A DNA stretch of 64,000 nucleotides from Halalkalibacter alkalisediminis (GCF_028610705.1 NZ_JAQQWT010000015.1:33661-97660); one strand, 5' to 3'; shown: positions 1 through 9,349, counted from the stretch's first letter. Numbers and translations: made by a program. The notes: generated from the sequence alone by a model not told the origin.

Positions 1-37
1 ATATAAATGTAGCAAGGACAGGTGTCTTTTTTAACAT
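1..37 (-). CDS. Possible 5' end of a gene leaving the window
   Basis: Only the first 12 codons would lie in the window, reading MLKKTPVLATFI and running off the left edge. Upstream on the minus strand is a GAGGGAG ribosome binding site (about 46-54) about 10 bases before the ATG at 35-37. A second ATG at 42-44 lies too close to this site and is in another frame. The basic-then-hydrophobic start would suit a signal peptide or membrane segment, but nothing can be said about function. It would run in the same direction as the fumarase gene, after that gene's terminator. Confidence 0.3.
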   Translation of the reverse strand, partial: MLKKTPVLATFI

Positions 38-148
38 CAAGCATCTTCTCCCTCTTTTTTTTGTTAGTTTCTCACGATATAAATCCTTTATGTATCCTTA
101 CCGATTGACATGGTAAAATGGATGAATTGAGTAAGTAAAGTACCTTTT

Positions 149-183
149 TCTAAAGAAAAAAGAGCCGCTTTATACAGCGACCC
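149..183 (-). terminator. Rho-independent terminator of the fumarase gene
   Basis: On the minus strand GTCGCT and AGCGGC can form a six-pair stem (one G-T pair) with a short loop, followed by CTCTTTTTTC. It lies just after the fumarase stop codon. Confidence 0.6.
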
Positions 184-193
184 TAAACATATT

Positions 194-1738
194 TTATTTA
201 AAAACAGGCTCTTTAAATTGCCCTAGTTTTTCTAGTGAAGACTTGTCTACATCTGCATGCAAACTATTACCATGAGAATCCATTGTCACAATCGCTGCAA
301 ATCCTTCTACTTCCAAATGCCACATCGCTTCTGGAATTCCAAACTCCATTAAATCCACGCCTTTTACTTTCTTAATACAGTCAGCATAATATTGTGCTGC
401 TCCACCAATCGCATTTAGATAAACTCCACCGTGTTCTTCTAGTGCTTTTAATGTTTTAGGACCCATTCCGCCTTTTCCTATTACAGCACGGATACCAAAT
501 TTCTTCATGATATCGCCTTGATAAGGCTCCTCACGAATACTTGTTGTTGGACCAGCTGCTTTCACATGCCACTCCCCTTGATCATCTTTCATCATTACAG
601 GACCACAGTGATAGATCACTTGACCGTCCAAATCAATTGGAGCGTCATGATCCATTAGGTGATGATGAATCGCATCTCGGCCTGTATGCATCATTCCGTT
701 AATAATAACGACATCACCGACTTTTAGTTCACGAATTTGCTCTTCTGTAATTGGCGCTTGTAAAACCACTTCACGCACTTCAGTAGTTGCTTCTTCGGTC
801 GCTGCAATTTCTTTTTCAGCTTCGTTTAGGTCTACTTTTTCCCCATCTTTATAAAGCCATTCTTGAATGTCTCCTGTTTCTTGGTCAAGCACAACCCCTA
901 AACGGCGATAAGCCCAGCAGTTATAAGCAACAGACACAAAGAAACTAGCTGGTAAGCGGTTCATGGCGCCAACTTTACAGCCAAGTAAAGTTGCTTCTCC
1001 ACCAAATCCCATCGTTCCAATTCCAAGTTTATTCGCATTTTCAAGAACATAATCTTCAAGCTTTTGAAGTTCAGGATTCTCATTGACATCGTCAACAGTA
1101 CGGAATAACTGCTCTTTCGCTAAAGAATAACTAGTCGTTCTGTCTCCACCAATTCCTACACCGATGAAACCTGCGCTACAACCTTGACCTTGAGCTTGAT
1201 AAACCGAATGCATAATACATTTACGAATTCCATCTAAATCACGACCTGCACGGCCTAAACCTTCTAATTCAGTTGGTAAGCTGTATTGAATGTTTTTGTT
1301 CTCACAGCCCCCCCCTTTTAAGATTAAGCGAACATCAATAACATCCTTTTCCCACTGATGAAAATGGATTACAGGTGTCCCTTCCCCAAGGTTATCGCCT
1401 GTATTTTTTCCAGTTAGAGAATCTACAGAATTTGGGCGAAGTTTACTGTCTTTTGTTGCTCTTGCGATAGCAGCGTGGATCGCTTTTTTCATTTCAATTT
1501 GGTTTACACCAACAGGGACCTTTACTTCAAACGTAGGCATTCCTGTATCTTGACAGATAGGTGAAACGTTCTCATCAGCCATTCCTATATTTTCAGTAAT
1601 TGTAGATAATGATAAAGCTGCGCGTGTACCTGCATTCTCTTTAGCTTTAGCTGCAGCAATCGCACGACGTACATCATTTGGTAGATTAGTAGATGTTTCA
1701 ACAATCAGTTGATACATGCTTTCTTCTAATTTTCTCAT
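194..1738 (-). CDS. Class I fumarate hydratase (iron-sulfur, oxygen-sensitive type)
   Basis: This 514-residue protein has the single-chain class I fumarase layout: an N-terminal alpha hydro-lyase domain (to about 290) and a C-terminal beta domain (about 320-500). It interconverts fumarate and malate in the TCA cycle in the cytoplasm. Three cysteines in conserved settings, ICQDTG (about 62), GQGC (about 187) and LLGC (about 254), fit the [4Fe-4S] ligands of the family. The ATG at 1738 was chosen because GGAG lies nine bases upstream; an in-frame ATG at 1743 directly abuts that GGAG and is too close. It stands alone, with its own terminator. Some family members act on tartrate, but the length and architecture favour fumarase. 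No symbol is given because fumA/fumB naming is inconsistent in Bacillaceae. Confidence 0.93.
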   Translation of the reverse strand: MRKLEESMYQLIVETSTNLPNDVRRAIAAAKAKENAGTRAALSLSTITENIGMADENVSPICQDTGMPTFEVKVPVGVNQIEMKKAIHAAIARATKDSKLRPNSVDSLTGKNTGDNLGEGTPVIHFHQWEKDVIDVRLILKGGGCENKNIQYSLPTELEGLGRAGRDLDGIRKCIMHSVYQAQGQGCSAGFIGVGIGGDRTTSYSLAKEQLFRTVDDVNENPELQKLEDYVLENANKLGIGTMGFGGEATLLGCKVGAMNRLPASFFVSVAYNCWAYRRLGVVLDQETGDIQEWLYKDGEKVDLNEAEKEIAATEEATTEVREVVLQAPITEEQIRELKVGDVVIINGMMHTGRDAIHHHLMDHDAPIDLDGQVIYHCGPVMMKDDQGEWHVKAAGPTTSIREEPYQGDIMKKFGIRAVIGKGGMGPKTLKALEEHGGVYLNAIGGAAQYYADCIKKVKGVDLMEFGIPEAMWHLEVEGFAAIVTMDSHGNSLHADVDKSSLEKLGQFKEPVFK

Positions 1739-1961
1739 TTCATCCATCTCCTTTTCCGTACAACAGATTCTTATCATATCTATTATAATGCTAGTCCAAA
1801 AATTCCGAAAGGGAAAAGTGGAAGCGTGTACAGACCAAGATTAGGAAAACACCTTACATTTAGAGAAAGCTGATACTTTTTTCTCTGACTTCTCCTATTT
1901 GTCTATGAGTCCGGAACATTAATCTGTCACTCCTTTAAACGATCTCCCCACTAACTTACGA

Positions 1962-1994
1962 CAATAAAAATAGACGCCCTGTTTAAGAAGAGCG
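1962..1994 (-). terminator. Probable terminator of the histidine phosphatase unit
   Basis: On the minus strand GCGCTCT and CAGGGCGT pair with two G-T wobbles around a short loop. CTATTTTTATTG follows. It lies a few bases past the stop codon at 1997. Confidence 0.5.
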
Positions 1995-1996
1995 CC

Positions 1997-2638
1997 CTAC
2001 AATAAACCCATATTCGCTGATTCCTCAGTTAGGACATCTAGATGTCCGGTTCGATTAATATAATGAATAAGTGGCTTCGTTCGATTTTTAGGCCACTCTA
2101 TATGACTAATACTCGTGTTCCCAATTTGAAATGGTCGGTGCAGCATATGCCACTGCTCTCCAGTAAGGAGGTACATGAGCAAAATACTAATAAATCCACC
2201 GTGAGACACAATGGCAACATGGTCATTTTTATGAGCTCTTTGTAGCTGTTCGATCACATATTGACATCTGGCTGTTAACTCTTCAATTGTTTCTGTTCCG
2301 ACAACACCCGATGTTAGAATTGAGTTTTCAATAGTCTCTGGAAATCTTTCATAGATCTCAGAACGGGATAATCCCTGTAACGGTCCAAGGTGAACCTCTC
2401 TGACTTTATCCCACTCATTTACCGATTGGCTTTTTTTCTTCGCTATAGTCTTTGCAGTATCAGACGCTCTCACAAGGTCACTACTATAAATGTAGTCGAG
2501 CTGTATCTCTTTGAGATAATTTGCGAGAAGGTCAGCTTGCCTGCGACCTAAGTCAGACAAAGGGAAATTTTCCCACCCTTGAATTTTACCCGCAAGGTTC
2601 CCTGTTGATTCTCCATGTCGAATCAAATATAGATTCAC
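1997..2638 (-). CDS. Histidine phosphatase family protein (phosphoglycerate mutase-like)
   Basis: This 213-residue cytoplasmic protein begins with the branch-1 histidine phosphatase signature LIRHGEST (catalytic His about residue 8, phospho-His intermediate). A second conserved histidine lies in IVSHGGFI around residue 145. Length and motif match the PhoE/YhfR-like broad-specificity phosphatases of bacilli rather than glycolytic dPGM, which is longer. It removes phosphate from small substrates, but the actual substrate cannot be read from sequence. Its start lies 11 bases after the stop of the SE1561-type gene upstream, so the two are probably co-transcribed. Confidence 0.85.
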   Translation of the reverse strand: MNLYLIRHGESTGNLAGKIQGWENFPLSDLGRRQADLLANYLKEIQLDYIYSSDLVRASDTAKTIAKKKSQSVNEWDKVREVHLGPLQGLSRSEIYERFPETIENSILTSGVVGTETIEELTARCQYVIEQLQRAHKNDHVAIVSHGGFISILLMYLLTGEQWHMLHRPFQIGNTSISHIEWPKNRTKPLIHYINRTGHLDVLTEESANMGLL

Positions 2639-2649
2639 GATACCACTCC

Positions 2650-2838
2650 TTATTCAGACCAATCGTGACGAAATTGCTTACATTTTGTCTCAATATCATC
2701 TAGCATTGCAAGAAGACGATCAATCTCTTCCACTCCAGCTTCTTCCGGCTCAATCGTATCTAGAACGGTCATAACCATATTTAATCTATTATGCAAATAG
2801 TTCATTTGTTCTTTTTTATCATGAATTGCTCCACCCAT
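2650..2838 (-). CDS. SE1561 family small protein
   Basis: This 62-residue acidic, helical protein resembles the SE1561 family of Firmicutes by its length, the LHNRLNMVMTVLDTI segment and the IDRLLAMLDDIE segment. The family has no established function. The ATG at 2838 follows GGAGAGAATGAA. It is the first gene of a two-gene unit with the histidine phosphatase, 11 bases apart. Two amphipathic helices are likely, so a protein-protein contact role is plausible but is inference. Confidence 0.75.
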   Translation of the reverse strand: MGGAIHDKKEQMNYLHNRLNMVMTVLDTIEPEEAGVEEIDRLLAMLDDIETKCKQFRHDWSE

Positions 2839-2997
2839 TTCATTCTCTCCTTTTTATGACACATCATTTCAAATAGAGTGTAACAGATTCTATCTTCAAT
2901 CACAATGAAGGTCAGCAGTCAAAACTAGCTCTTTTGAAACATCGGTTTTTACGTTATGATGAGACCAGTAATATTTTTTTAAAGGAGTACGATCTTT

Positions 2998-4110
2998 GTG
3001 ATTGATTCATTGCCAACGATAACGCCCTCCTTCGACCCTTGGGAAGCGTATGAGGATATAAAAAAGTTTGGAAAGCCAACTTTAACCAATATTGAATTTA
3101 CGACGACTACCTTATGTAATATGCGATGTGAACATTGCGCAGTTGGGTACACGTTACAGCCAAAAGATCCAGATCCCCTGCCCCTGGATTTACTTATTCA
3201 AAGACTTGATGAGATCCCGACTTTGAGTGCTTTTAGCATCACAGGAGGGGAACCGATGCTCTCAATAAAATCAGTTAACAATTATGTTGTACCACTTCTG
3301 AAATATGCACATGAACGCGGCATTCGTACTCAAATTAACTCTAATTTAACATTGGATCTAAAACGTTACGAGGAGATTATCCCATATCTTGATGTTCTCC
3401 ATATTTCACATAACTATGGAAGTGTTAACGATTTTGCTGAGATTGGTTTCGCTGTGATGGATCGTAAGCCAAGTTTTGAACAAAGAGCGTCTTTATTTCA
3501 TCGTATGGTAGAAAACGCTAAAGCGTTAACGAGTCAAGGCGTCCTTGTTTCAGCAGAAACGATGATTAACAAACGGACTCTTCCACATCTAGAACAAATT
3601 CATGAACAAATTGTTGAAATGGGTTGTCAACGTCATGAAGTTCATCCAATGTACCCAAGTGATTTTGCCAGCAACCTCGAAGTTGCTTCATTGGAAGAGA
3701 TTCGTTCAGGCATCCATCGCTTGTTAGACGTACGAGATCCAAATGTTTGGATGCTTTTTGGCACTTTACCTTTTTACCCTTGTAGTGACAATGAAGCAGA
3801 TTTAAGCTTACAAAAAAGGTTATATTCAGAAAAGGATGTAACCGTTCGAAACGATCCTGATGGGCGTTCTCGTCTTAATGTAAACATTTTTGATGGGAAT
3901 ATCATAGTAACAGATTTCGGAGACACTCCTCCATTAGGCAATATTCAGAACACTACTTTAGTAGACGCCTATTCCACTTGGATGAACTCTAATCTTGCTA
4001 AATCACTCAATTGTCATTGCCCATCTGTTCAATGCCTAGGACCGAACGTACTAGTAAAAGATGCTTACTATCCTAGTGTTGATTTTACAAAGAAAAAGTC
4101 AAACATATGA
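2998..4110 (+). CDS. yfkAB: Radical SAM/CxCxxxxC motif protein YfkAB
   Basis: This 370-residue radical SAM enzyme has the cluster motif CNMRCEHC (CxxxCxxC, residues 40-47) preceded by TTTTL. A C-terminal CHCPSVQC carries the CxCxxxxC motif that names this family, presumably for an auxiliary iron-sulfur cluster. GG(E)P-type SAM-binding sequence TGGEP lies near residue 84. The substrate is unknown. The start is GTG, ten bases after AAAGGAG. It faces YfkD across a shared bidirectional terminator, the same pairing as yfkA/yfkB and yfkD in Bacillus subtilis. Confidence 0.92.
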   Translation: MIDSLPTITPSFDPWEAYEDIKKFGKPTLTNIEFTTTTLCNMRCEHCAVGYTLQPKDPDPLPLDLLIQRLDEIPTLSAFSITGGEPMLSIKSVNNYVVPLLKYAHERGIRTQINSNLTLDLKRYEEIIPYLDVLHISHNYGSVNDFAEIGFAVMDRKPSFEQRASLFHRMVENAKALTSQGVLVSAETMINKRTLPHLEQIHEQIVEMGCQRHEVHPMYPSDFASNLEVASLEEIRSGIHRLLDVRDPNVWMLFGTLPFYPCSDNEADLSLQKRLYSEKDVTVRNDPDGRSRLNVNIFDGNIIVTDFGDTPPLGNIQNTTLVDAYSTWMNSNLAKSLNCHCPSVQCLGPNVLVKDAYYPSVDFTKKKSNI

Positions 4111-4173
4111 CGTTAGAGGTTTCAGATAACGGAAGGAATTAAAGTATCGCGAGTCCCATTAACAAAATAGGTA

Positions 4174-4214
4174 AAAAAACCACTCGGATTTGAATTTCCG
4201 AGTGGTTTATATTA
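4174..4214. terminator. Bidirectional terminator between yfkAB and yfkD
   Basis: ACCACTCGGA and TCCGAGTGGT form a perfect 10-pair stem around TTTGAATT. A-rich sequence lies on the left and TTTATATTATTTA on the right, so it can serve both convergent genes. Confidence 0.85.
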
Positions 4215-5018
4215 TTTAGGCTGATTCGCTGCTACAAAGCTAAAGGATAGATGATCTTGAATAGGAATCCACGCACCAATTCCTTGTTGTGTGACATTTT
4301 TCACTTCTAGCTTGCGCTTGCCACCTTTAAAGGTTAAGTATACTTCTCCATACGTGACCTTACCTTTTTCGTTTGCCGCTGGAACAAAACTATTTAAATA
4401 CCCTACTTGCTTAGGAGCAATGTTGTAAGTGTTTCCTTTTTTTGTCCCTTGGCCAATGACCGTTTCAAATGATAAAGGTAGGTTCGTATGCTCTGTTGCT
4501 TTAATCATCATCATTTTTTTCACAGCGTCACTATTTGGAATTTTTGCTGTGAGACCACCACTTACTTTCTTTTGTTGCTCTTGGAAGTATGTCAATTTTT
4601 GTGGTGAACGCCCTCCACGATTGTCCAAATAATTCGTGTTTACTTTTTGGTATTCCCAGTTTACTTCTGTTCCATCTGAATCGTATGCTAATGGCCACTC
4701 TCCAAGGTAGATTGAAGCACGAAATCCTAGTGCTAACTTTGAGTCATTAATAGTTGATTCATTTAAAATACGAATTAAGTCAGGATTTTCAATTTTCACA
4801 TCTGTGCTCTCTAACAATTCTTTTGCTAATTCACTTGGTTGAAGGTATGGCAAATCCTGTGTTGGATTCGTGTACGTATTTTCTTTTGAAATTTTAACAA
4901 CAGAGTCTGGTACTGTAAATCCTTTTTTCTCTTCCTTTTTGACATCATCTTCTGCAAAAATGTGTGCAGATGTTGCTAATAAGAATATCGCAACCAATGC
5001 TACGATTATTCGATTCAT
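4212..5018 (-). CDS. yfkD: YfkD-like exported protein
   Basis: This 268-residue protein starts with a clear signal peptide: MNRII, a hydrophobic core VALVAIFLLATSA, and a likely cleavage after HIFA (about residue 19). The mature part begins with a Lys/Glu-rich stretch. Sequence and neighbourhood match YfkD of B. subtilis, a protein of unknown function expected outside the membrane. An open frame extends 31 codons further upstream, but AAGGAGGT seven bases before the ATG at 5018 and the signal peptide fix the start there. It is a single-gene unit sharing a terminator with yfkAB. Confidence 0.85.
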   Translation of the reverse strand: MNRIIVALVAIFLLATSAHIFAEDDVKKEEKKGFTVPDSVVKISKENTYTNPTQDLPYLQPSELAKELLESTDVKIENPDLIRILNESTINDSKLALGFRASIYLGEWPLAYDSDGTEVNWEYQKVNTNYLDNRGGRSPQKLTYFQEQQKKVSGGLTAKIPNSDAVKKMMMIKATEHTNLPLSFETVIGQGTKKGNTYNIAPKQVGYLNSFVPAANEKGKVTYGEVYLTFKGGKRKLEVKNVTQQGIGAWIPIQDHLSFSFVAANQPK

Positions 5019-5292
5019 CTGTATTACCTCCTTAATTATTCTAGAAGACATATTATTAAGTTTAGTGTGAGCGTTCCGGCAAATATTATCCATCGCTTCC
5101 GAAAGCTTCATTTTTCTGGTAACGTAGATATAGTAAAAAAAGGAGCTTTCTTATTTTCTTTTCACTCTTTTCACTCTTTGCACTGAGCGAACAATGCCAG
5201 CTCTTAAGCAAAATCTGAGCGTGCTTTTGCTCACATCGTATGGAGCCATTGCAGAAACATAATATTAGGAACCTTTCCAAAAGGAGGATACC

Positions 5293-6102
5293 ATGCAAAA
5301 ACCATTACATATTTTATTTATTGGAGCTGGGAGAATGGCTGAAGCCATCTTTTCTGGAATGCTTCAGAATGAATTAAACGTCAAAATAACTATTTCCAAC
5401 CACCGTGATCAAGAACGCCTTCACACTCTAGGAATTAAATATCCCGTGCAGACTGTCTCTAATTGGGTAAATATTTTTCCACAAGCAGATGTGATCATTC
5501 TTGCATGTCCGCCATCTGTACACGATAAAGTCTTAGATCAAATGAACCCGATGATTCAATCGCACCAATTTGTGATTACCGTCGCTGCTGGAATTGGCCC
5601 AACAAAGTTAGAAGCTGCTTTACCAAAGGGGACAGCAGTCGCATGGCTGATGCCAAATACCGCTGCAGATGTTAGAAAATCGATGTCTATTTATACATTC
5701 GGGCAATATGTGACGAAAGAACAACAAGCGCTTTTTCAGCAGATCGTTGGGGCTATTGGAACTGCAGAGCAGTTAACGGAACAACAGGTCCACGATTTAA
5801 CCGCCATTACTGGCAGTGCACCAGCCTTTTTATATCATTTTGTCGAAGCTCTTGAGCAATCAGCTCTATCCTTTGGAATTACCAAAGAGCAAGCAAGAAA
5901 GCTTGTCCTTGAAATGGTGATCGGTAGCGCCGCTATGTTGGATAAGCATCGTGAGCCTGCTCAGTTACGAGAGCAAGTAACCTCTCCAGGCGGTGCAACA
6001 GCGGCAGGACTCGCTACACTTGCCGATAACCAGTTTGTGGACATAATTGGTCAAGCTGTTGATGCAACAAATAAAAGAGCGAAACAACAAGGACAAGAGT
6101 AA
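5293..6102 (+). CDS. proI: Pyrroline-5-carboxylate reductase
   Basis: This 269-residue cytoplasmic enzyme carries out the last step of proline synthesis, NADPH-dependent reduction of pyrroline-5-carboxylate. The N-terminal Rossmann motif is IGAGRMAEA (residues 10-18). The C-terminal dimerisation domain contains ITGSAPAFLYHF (about 176-187) and the P5CR signature around VTSPGGATAAGL (about 235-246). The ATG follows AAAAGGAGGATACC. B. subtilis has several paralogues (ProG, ProH, ProI, ComER). Length and sequence favour the ProI group over ComER, so the symbol is a best guess. Confidence 0.88.
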   Translation: MQKPLHILFIGAGRMAEAIFSGMLQNELNVKITISNHRDQERLHTLGIKYPVQTVSNWVNIFPQADVIILACPPSVHDKVLDQMNPMIQSHQFVITVAAGIGPTKLEAALPKGTAVAWLMPNTAADVRKSMSIYTFGQYVTKEQQALFQQIVGAIGTAEQLTEQQVHDLTAITGSAPAFLYHFVEALEQSALSFGITKEQARKLVLEMVIGSAAMLDKHREPAQLREQVTSPGGATAAGLATLADNQFVDIIGQAVDATNKRAKQQGQE

Positions 6103-6103
6103 C

Positions 6104-6141
6104 AAAAAGCAGCCTGAAGATTGTCTCAGGCTGCTTTTTGT
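6104..6141. terminator. Bidirectional terminator after proI
   Basis: AAAAAGCAGCCTGA and TCAGGCTGCTTTTT form a long stem around AGATTGTC. It serves proI on the plus strand and the YczE-like gene on the minus strand. Confidence 0.88.
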
Positions 6142-6155
6142 TACTCTTTTTTATT

Positions 6156-6770
6156 TTATTGAATCGCTTTCCAATTAATTCTTTTTTCAATTCGTGGGAA
6201 GAAAAATTGAATTAATGGGCCAATTAAAAACGTGACAAGAATCGTTCCTATTCCAATAGGACCACCCACTATAAATGCAGCTACTAATGCAATTAGCTCA
6301 GCAATCGTTTTGGCCACCATTAACTTAACTCCTAAAACATCCCTTATCGCAAACATAAAACCATCTATTGGAATAAGCGCGAATTCAGCTTGCATATATA
6401 TAGATGCTCCAAAAGCAATAACGACTATAGCTATTAAGAGAATAATCATTTGCAACATAAATCCACTAAATAACATATCATTAAATACAATAATTAGCCA
6501 AAAATCAATGAAATATCCTAGGATGAGAATTGTAAGCAAAGAATGGACTACCGGCTTAGTTCTAGTTAATAGCGCATTTACACCAATCAAGATAATTCCA
6601 ACAAATATAACCCAATTCCCAACCGAAAATCGTGTTTGAATGGCCAATCCTACATTCAATGCATCCCAGGCACCTGCACCAAGCCCAGCCAAGATGGTCA
6701 ATGTTACTCCAAAGGAGACAATTAACAACCCCCCGATATAACTTAAAGCTCTAATCATAACTGATTTCAT
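6156..6770 (-). CDS. YczE/YyaS/YitT-type integral membrane protein
   Basis: This 204-residue protein has about five hydrophobic segments and the family signature GLGAGAWDALNVGL near residues 29-42. It resembles B. subtilis YczE and YyaS, membrane proteins of unclear function; YczE has been linked to non-ribosomal peptide production in some bacilli. No catalytic motif is visible. It is the last gene of a four-gene unit, 18 bases after the MATE gene, and reads into the bidirectional terminator shared with proI. Confidence 0.8.
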   Translation of the reverse strand: MKSVMIRALSYIGGLLIVSFGVTLTILAGLGAGAWDALNVGLAIQTRFSVGNWVIFVGIILIGVNALLTRTKPVVHSLLTILILGYFIDFWLIIVFNDMLFSGFMLQMIILLIAIVVIAFGASIYMQAEFALIPIDGFMFAIRDVLGVKLMVAKTIAELIALVAAFIVGGPIGIGTILVTFLIGPLIQFFFPRIEKRINWKAIQ

Positions 6771-6788
6771 ATAAACATTTCCTCTATT

Positions 6789-8174
6789 CTATTGATCAGT
6801 TTCTTTATTTTTTTCTTTATTACCCGTTTTTTCGCCAACATCTTCACTAATCTTCCGCCAATTTCCGCGGAAATAATAAACCGAAGCCACTACGCTGCTA
6901 ATGACGAAACTAAGCCCCATCCCTAAAGCAATGCCACTTTCACCTAGCCATTTTGAGAAAATAGCAGTTAAAGGATATCTTAATATCCAAAAAGAGATAA
7001 TGTTAAGGATTAGAATCGGAAACATCGCACCAGCTGCTCTGGCTATTCCATTTAGAACAAAATTCACCCCTAAAAATGGATAAAAGAAAGCAATTGTTTT
7101 AACATAGACGGCCCCAAACTGCACTGTTCCTTCATCTTGTACAAATAATCTGATTAGCTGCTCTGCTCCTAAAAAAATGACCGTACTGATTGTAATGGAA
7201 ACAATGCTTATAAGTATGATTGCCTGTTTGGCAATGTCATTTACTCGCTCCCATAGCTGTGCTCCAATATTTTGACCAGCCATACTATTTACGGCAGAAC
7301 CGAGAGTGAGTGCTGGAAGCATAATTAAACTGTCTAATCGTTGCGCAGCTCCGAAACCAGCTACAACCTCTTCACCATACCCTGTTACCACGGTCATAAT
7401 GGCTAATATCCCTGCTGAAATTGTCATCATTGATAATCCGGCAGGCAGTCCCAGCTTAAACAAAACGATAAAATACCTTCTTTCCGGAAGTCGAGGAATT
7501 TGAAACGGTACCTTTGCTTTATAAATTGAATAAAGGAGCCCATAAAGAAACGCCGTCCCTTGAGAAATAATCGTAGCATAAGCCGCTCCATCAATCCCCC
7601 ATTGAAATACATGAATAAATAGCGGATCCAATACTGTGTTAAGTACTACCGCAATGATAATAAAACGAATCGGTGTTTTACTGTCACCTAACGCCCTTAA
7701 CACGGTTCCAATAAAGTTGTACCCAAATAAAAACAAGATTCCAATAAAATTAATTTGTAAATAAGATTGAGCAAGCGGCAAGATATCACCGGGAGTCCCC
7801 ATAAAGCGTAAAATATGACCTGAAAACAAAAAACCAATCAAACCTAGCAAAAGAGCTAATGTACCTAAAACAAACACAAATGCATTTAGAGAATTTTTTA
7901 ATCCTTCTTCATCATTGGCTCCTCTTCGTTGACTTAAAACCGTCAATGTCGCTCCATTTAAACCAATAATAAAAGAAAGGATGGTGAACACAACTGTTGC
8001 TGAGATCGTAATCGCGCCTAACGCACTGGGCCCTAATAAGTTTCCCACCCAAATCGAATCAATCAATTGATAAGAAGATTGCAGTAAGTTGGTCAGAAAA
8101 ATCGGCCAAGAAAACAGAATCATCTTTTTCATGATACGGCCTTCCGTAAAATCTAATTGTTTAGATTGTAACAT
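6789..8174 (-). CDS. MATE family efflux transporter
   Basis: This 461-residue protein has about 12 transmembrane segments in two MATE domains. The first contains MILFSWPIFLTNLLQSSYQ and GLNGATLTVLSQ; the second contains GFGAAQRLDSLIMLPALTLG. MATE exporters use sodium or proton gradients to expel cationic drugs or metabolites; the substrate here is unknown. The C-terminus is a short Lys/Glu-rich tail. AGAGGGAGAATAAC precedes the ATG. It lies between YitT and the YczE-like gene in one co-directional unit (gaps of 29 and 18 bases). Confidence 0.9.
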   Translation of the reverse strand: MLQSKQLDFTEGRIMKKMILFSWPIFLTNLLQSSYQLIDSIWVGNLLGPSALGAITISATVVFTILSFIIGLNGATLTVLSQRRGANDEEGLKNSLNAFVFVLGTLALLLGLIGFLFSGHILRFMGTPGDILPLAQSYLQINFIGILFLFGYNFIGTVLRALGDSKTPIRFIIIAVVLNTVLDPLFIHVFQWGIDGAAYATIISQGTAFLYGLLYSIYKAKVPFQIPRLPERRYFIVLFKLGLPAGLSMMTISAGILAIMTVVTGYGEEVVAGFGAAQRLDSLIMLPALTLGSAVNSMAGQNIGAQLWERVNDIAKQAIILISIVSITISTVIFLGAEQLIRLFVQDEGTVQFGAVYVKTIAFFYPFLGVNFVLNGIARAAGAMFPILILNIISFWILRYPLTAIFSKWLGESGIALGMGLSFVISSVVASVYYFRGNWRKISEDVGEKTGNKEKNKETDQ

Positions 8175-8203
8175 GTTATTCTCCCTCTTTAATCAAACAA
8201 AGG

Positions 8204-8821
8204 CTAAGCCGAAACAGCGGTATCTTTCGTTTCATTTTTAGTTAATGGATAGATTACGACTTGATTAAGAACCTTTGTTGCAACCCATTGTGTAACAACT
8301 GCAAATACAAACAAACGCCAATCGATGAAATAAGAAACGATTAAGAAAACAAACATATTCATCACAAATAGAGACTTACCAGGCAAAATCCCTTGAACTT
8401 GATAAAAGATATGGGCAATGATCGCTAACCCACCTGAAGAAGCTCCGTTTCGAAAGAGCACCCCAATTCCAAATCCAAACAGACCCGCACCAATTACCAT
8501 ACTCAAATAAATGGGAACGGCAAATGAAATGGGGAATAATTGAATCAAGGAGATTGTAAACGAAGTAATCGTTACCGTATAGATCGTCTTAAAACTACTT
8601 TTATATCCTATCCACCGTAATGACACTAGGAGGAGAGAAAGGTTTAAGCCCCAAATCGTGACTGCATGGGGAATATCGAACCATAATTCAGCTAAAATAG
8701 CGATACCCGCCGCTCCACCAGATGCGATATTATGAGGGAATAAAAACAAAGCCATGGCCGCCCCTTGTAGCACTGCTCCACATGCTAAGGCGACCAGGGA
8801 TTGTATATCCTTACTATTCAT
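8204..8821 (-). CDS. YitT family membrane protein, short form
   Basis: This 205-residue protein has five to six hydrophobic segments and typical YitT-family sequences GAALFLFPHNIASGGAAGIA-like near the N-terminus and FRNGASSGGLAIIAHI near residue 125. The C-terminal cytoplasmic DUF2179 domain present in many YitT proteins (total about 280 residues) is absent, so this is a membrane-domain-only form. Its start overlaps the end of the OsmC gene by eight bases, suggesting translational coupling. Function is unknown. Confidence 0.8.
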   Translation of the reverse strand: MNSKDIQSLVALACGAVLQGAAMALFLFPHNIASGGAAGIAILAELWFDIPHAVTIWGLNLSLLLVSLRWIGYKSSFKTIYTVTITSFTISLIQLFPISFAVPIYLSMVIGAGLFGFGIGVLFRNGASSGGLAIIAHIFYQVQGILPGKSLFVMNMFVFLIVSYFIDWRLFVFAVVTQWVATKVLNQVVIYPLTKNETKDTAVSA

Positions 8822-9203
8822 ATTCTACGCGTTCAAACGTCTCTGTTATACGGATAGAATCTTTAACGGACTGAACAATCGGGCAATTTTTCGTTGCGAT
8901 TTCTAATGCTTTCGCTATTTTTTCATCAGTTCCGTCTATTCCAACAAGAACAAAGTGAATATGAATGTCTGTCACTTCATTCACACCTGCCTCATTTCGT
9001 TTCACGTTAGCATTTATTTTAATATCCTCGTATTTTATTCGCTTTTTATCTAACACTTTTCTTAACACGCCACCACTACATACAGCAATGGAAGAAACGA
9101 GAAGTTGATATGGCCTAAATCCATAATCGGCATTCCCAGACACTTCAAGTGTTCCAAATTCAAATTCTGTTACAAAGCTATTTTCTTTCATTGTAAATTC
9201 CAT
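8814..9203 (-). CDS. OsmC family protein
   Basis: This 129-residue cytoplasmic protein has the two conserved cysteines of OsmC/Ohr proteins, in SIAVCSGGVL (about residue 41) and TKNCPIVQSV (about 107). Such proteins reduce organic hydroperoxides with thiols. It is nearer general OsmC/YhfA-type proteins than Ohr, so peroxidase activity is inferred. The start at 9203 is set by AAGGAGGGAAACG; the frame stays open for eight codons upstream without a better site. It is the first gene of the OsmC-YitT-MATE-YczE unit and is divergent from the MFS gene. Confidence 0.85.
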   Translation of the reverse strand: MEFTMKENSFVTEFEFGTLEVSGNADYGFRPYQLLVSSIAVCSGGVLRKVLDKKRIKYEDIKINANVKRNEAGVNEVTDIHIHFVLVGIDGTDEKIAKALEIATKNCPIVQSVKDSIRITETFERVEYE

Positions 9204-9349
9204 TCGTTTCCCTCCTTCAATATACATGTCTTTTATTGTAACAGTCTCCTAAGTGAACGTCATGTTCTTTCTCTTAATGACATATGGTATTTTGAGATAG
9301 AAGGAGATAAAATAAAAAAGTCGCATTTTAGAAGTGAGGGAATAATAAT

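Noticed and set aside
6232..6639. Long open frame opposite the YczE-like gene
   Set aside because: Antisense shadow of a membrane protein gene: rich in Ile, Asn and Pro, without a ribosome binding site.
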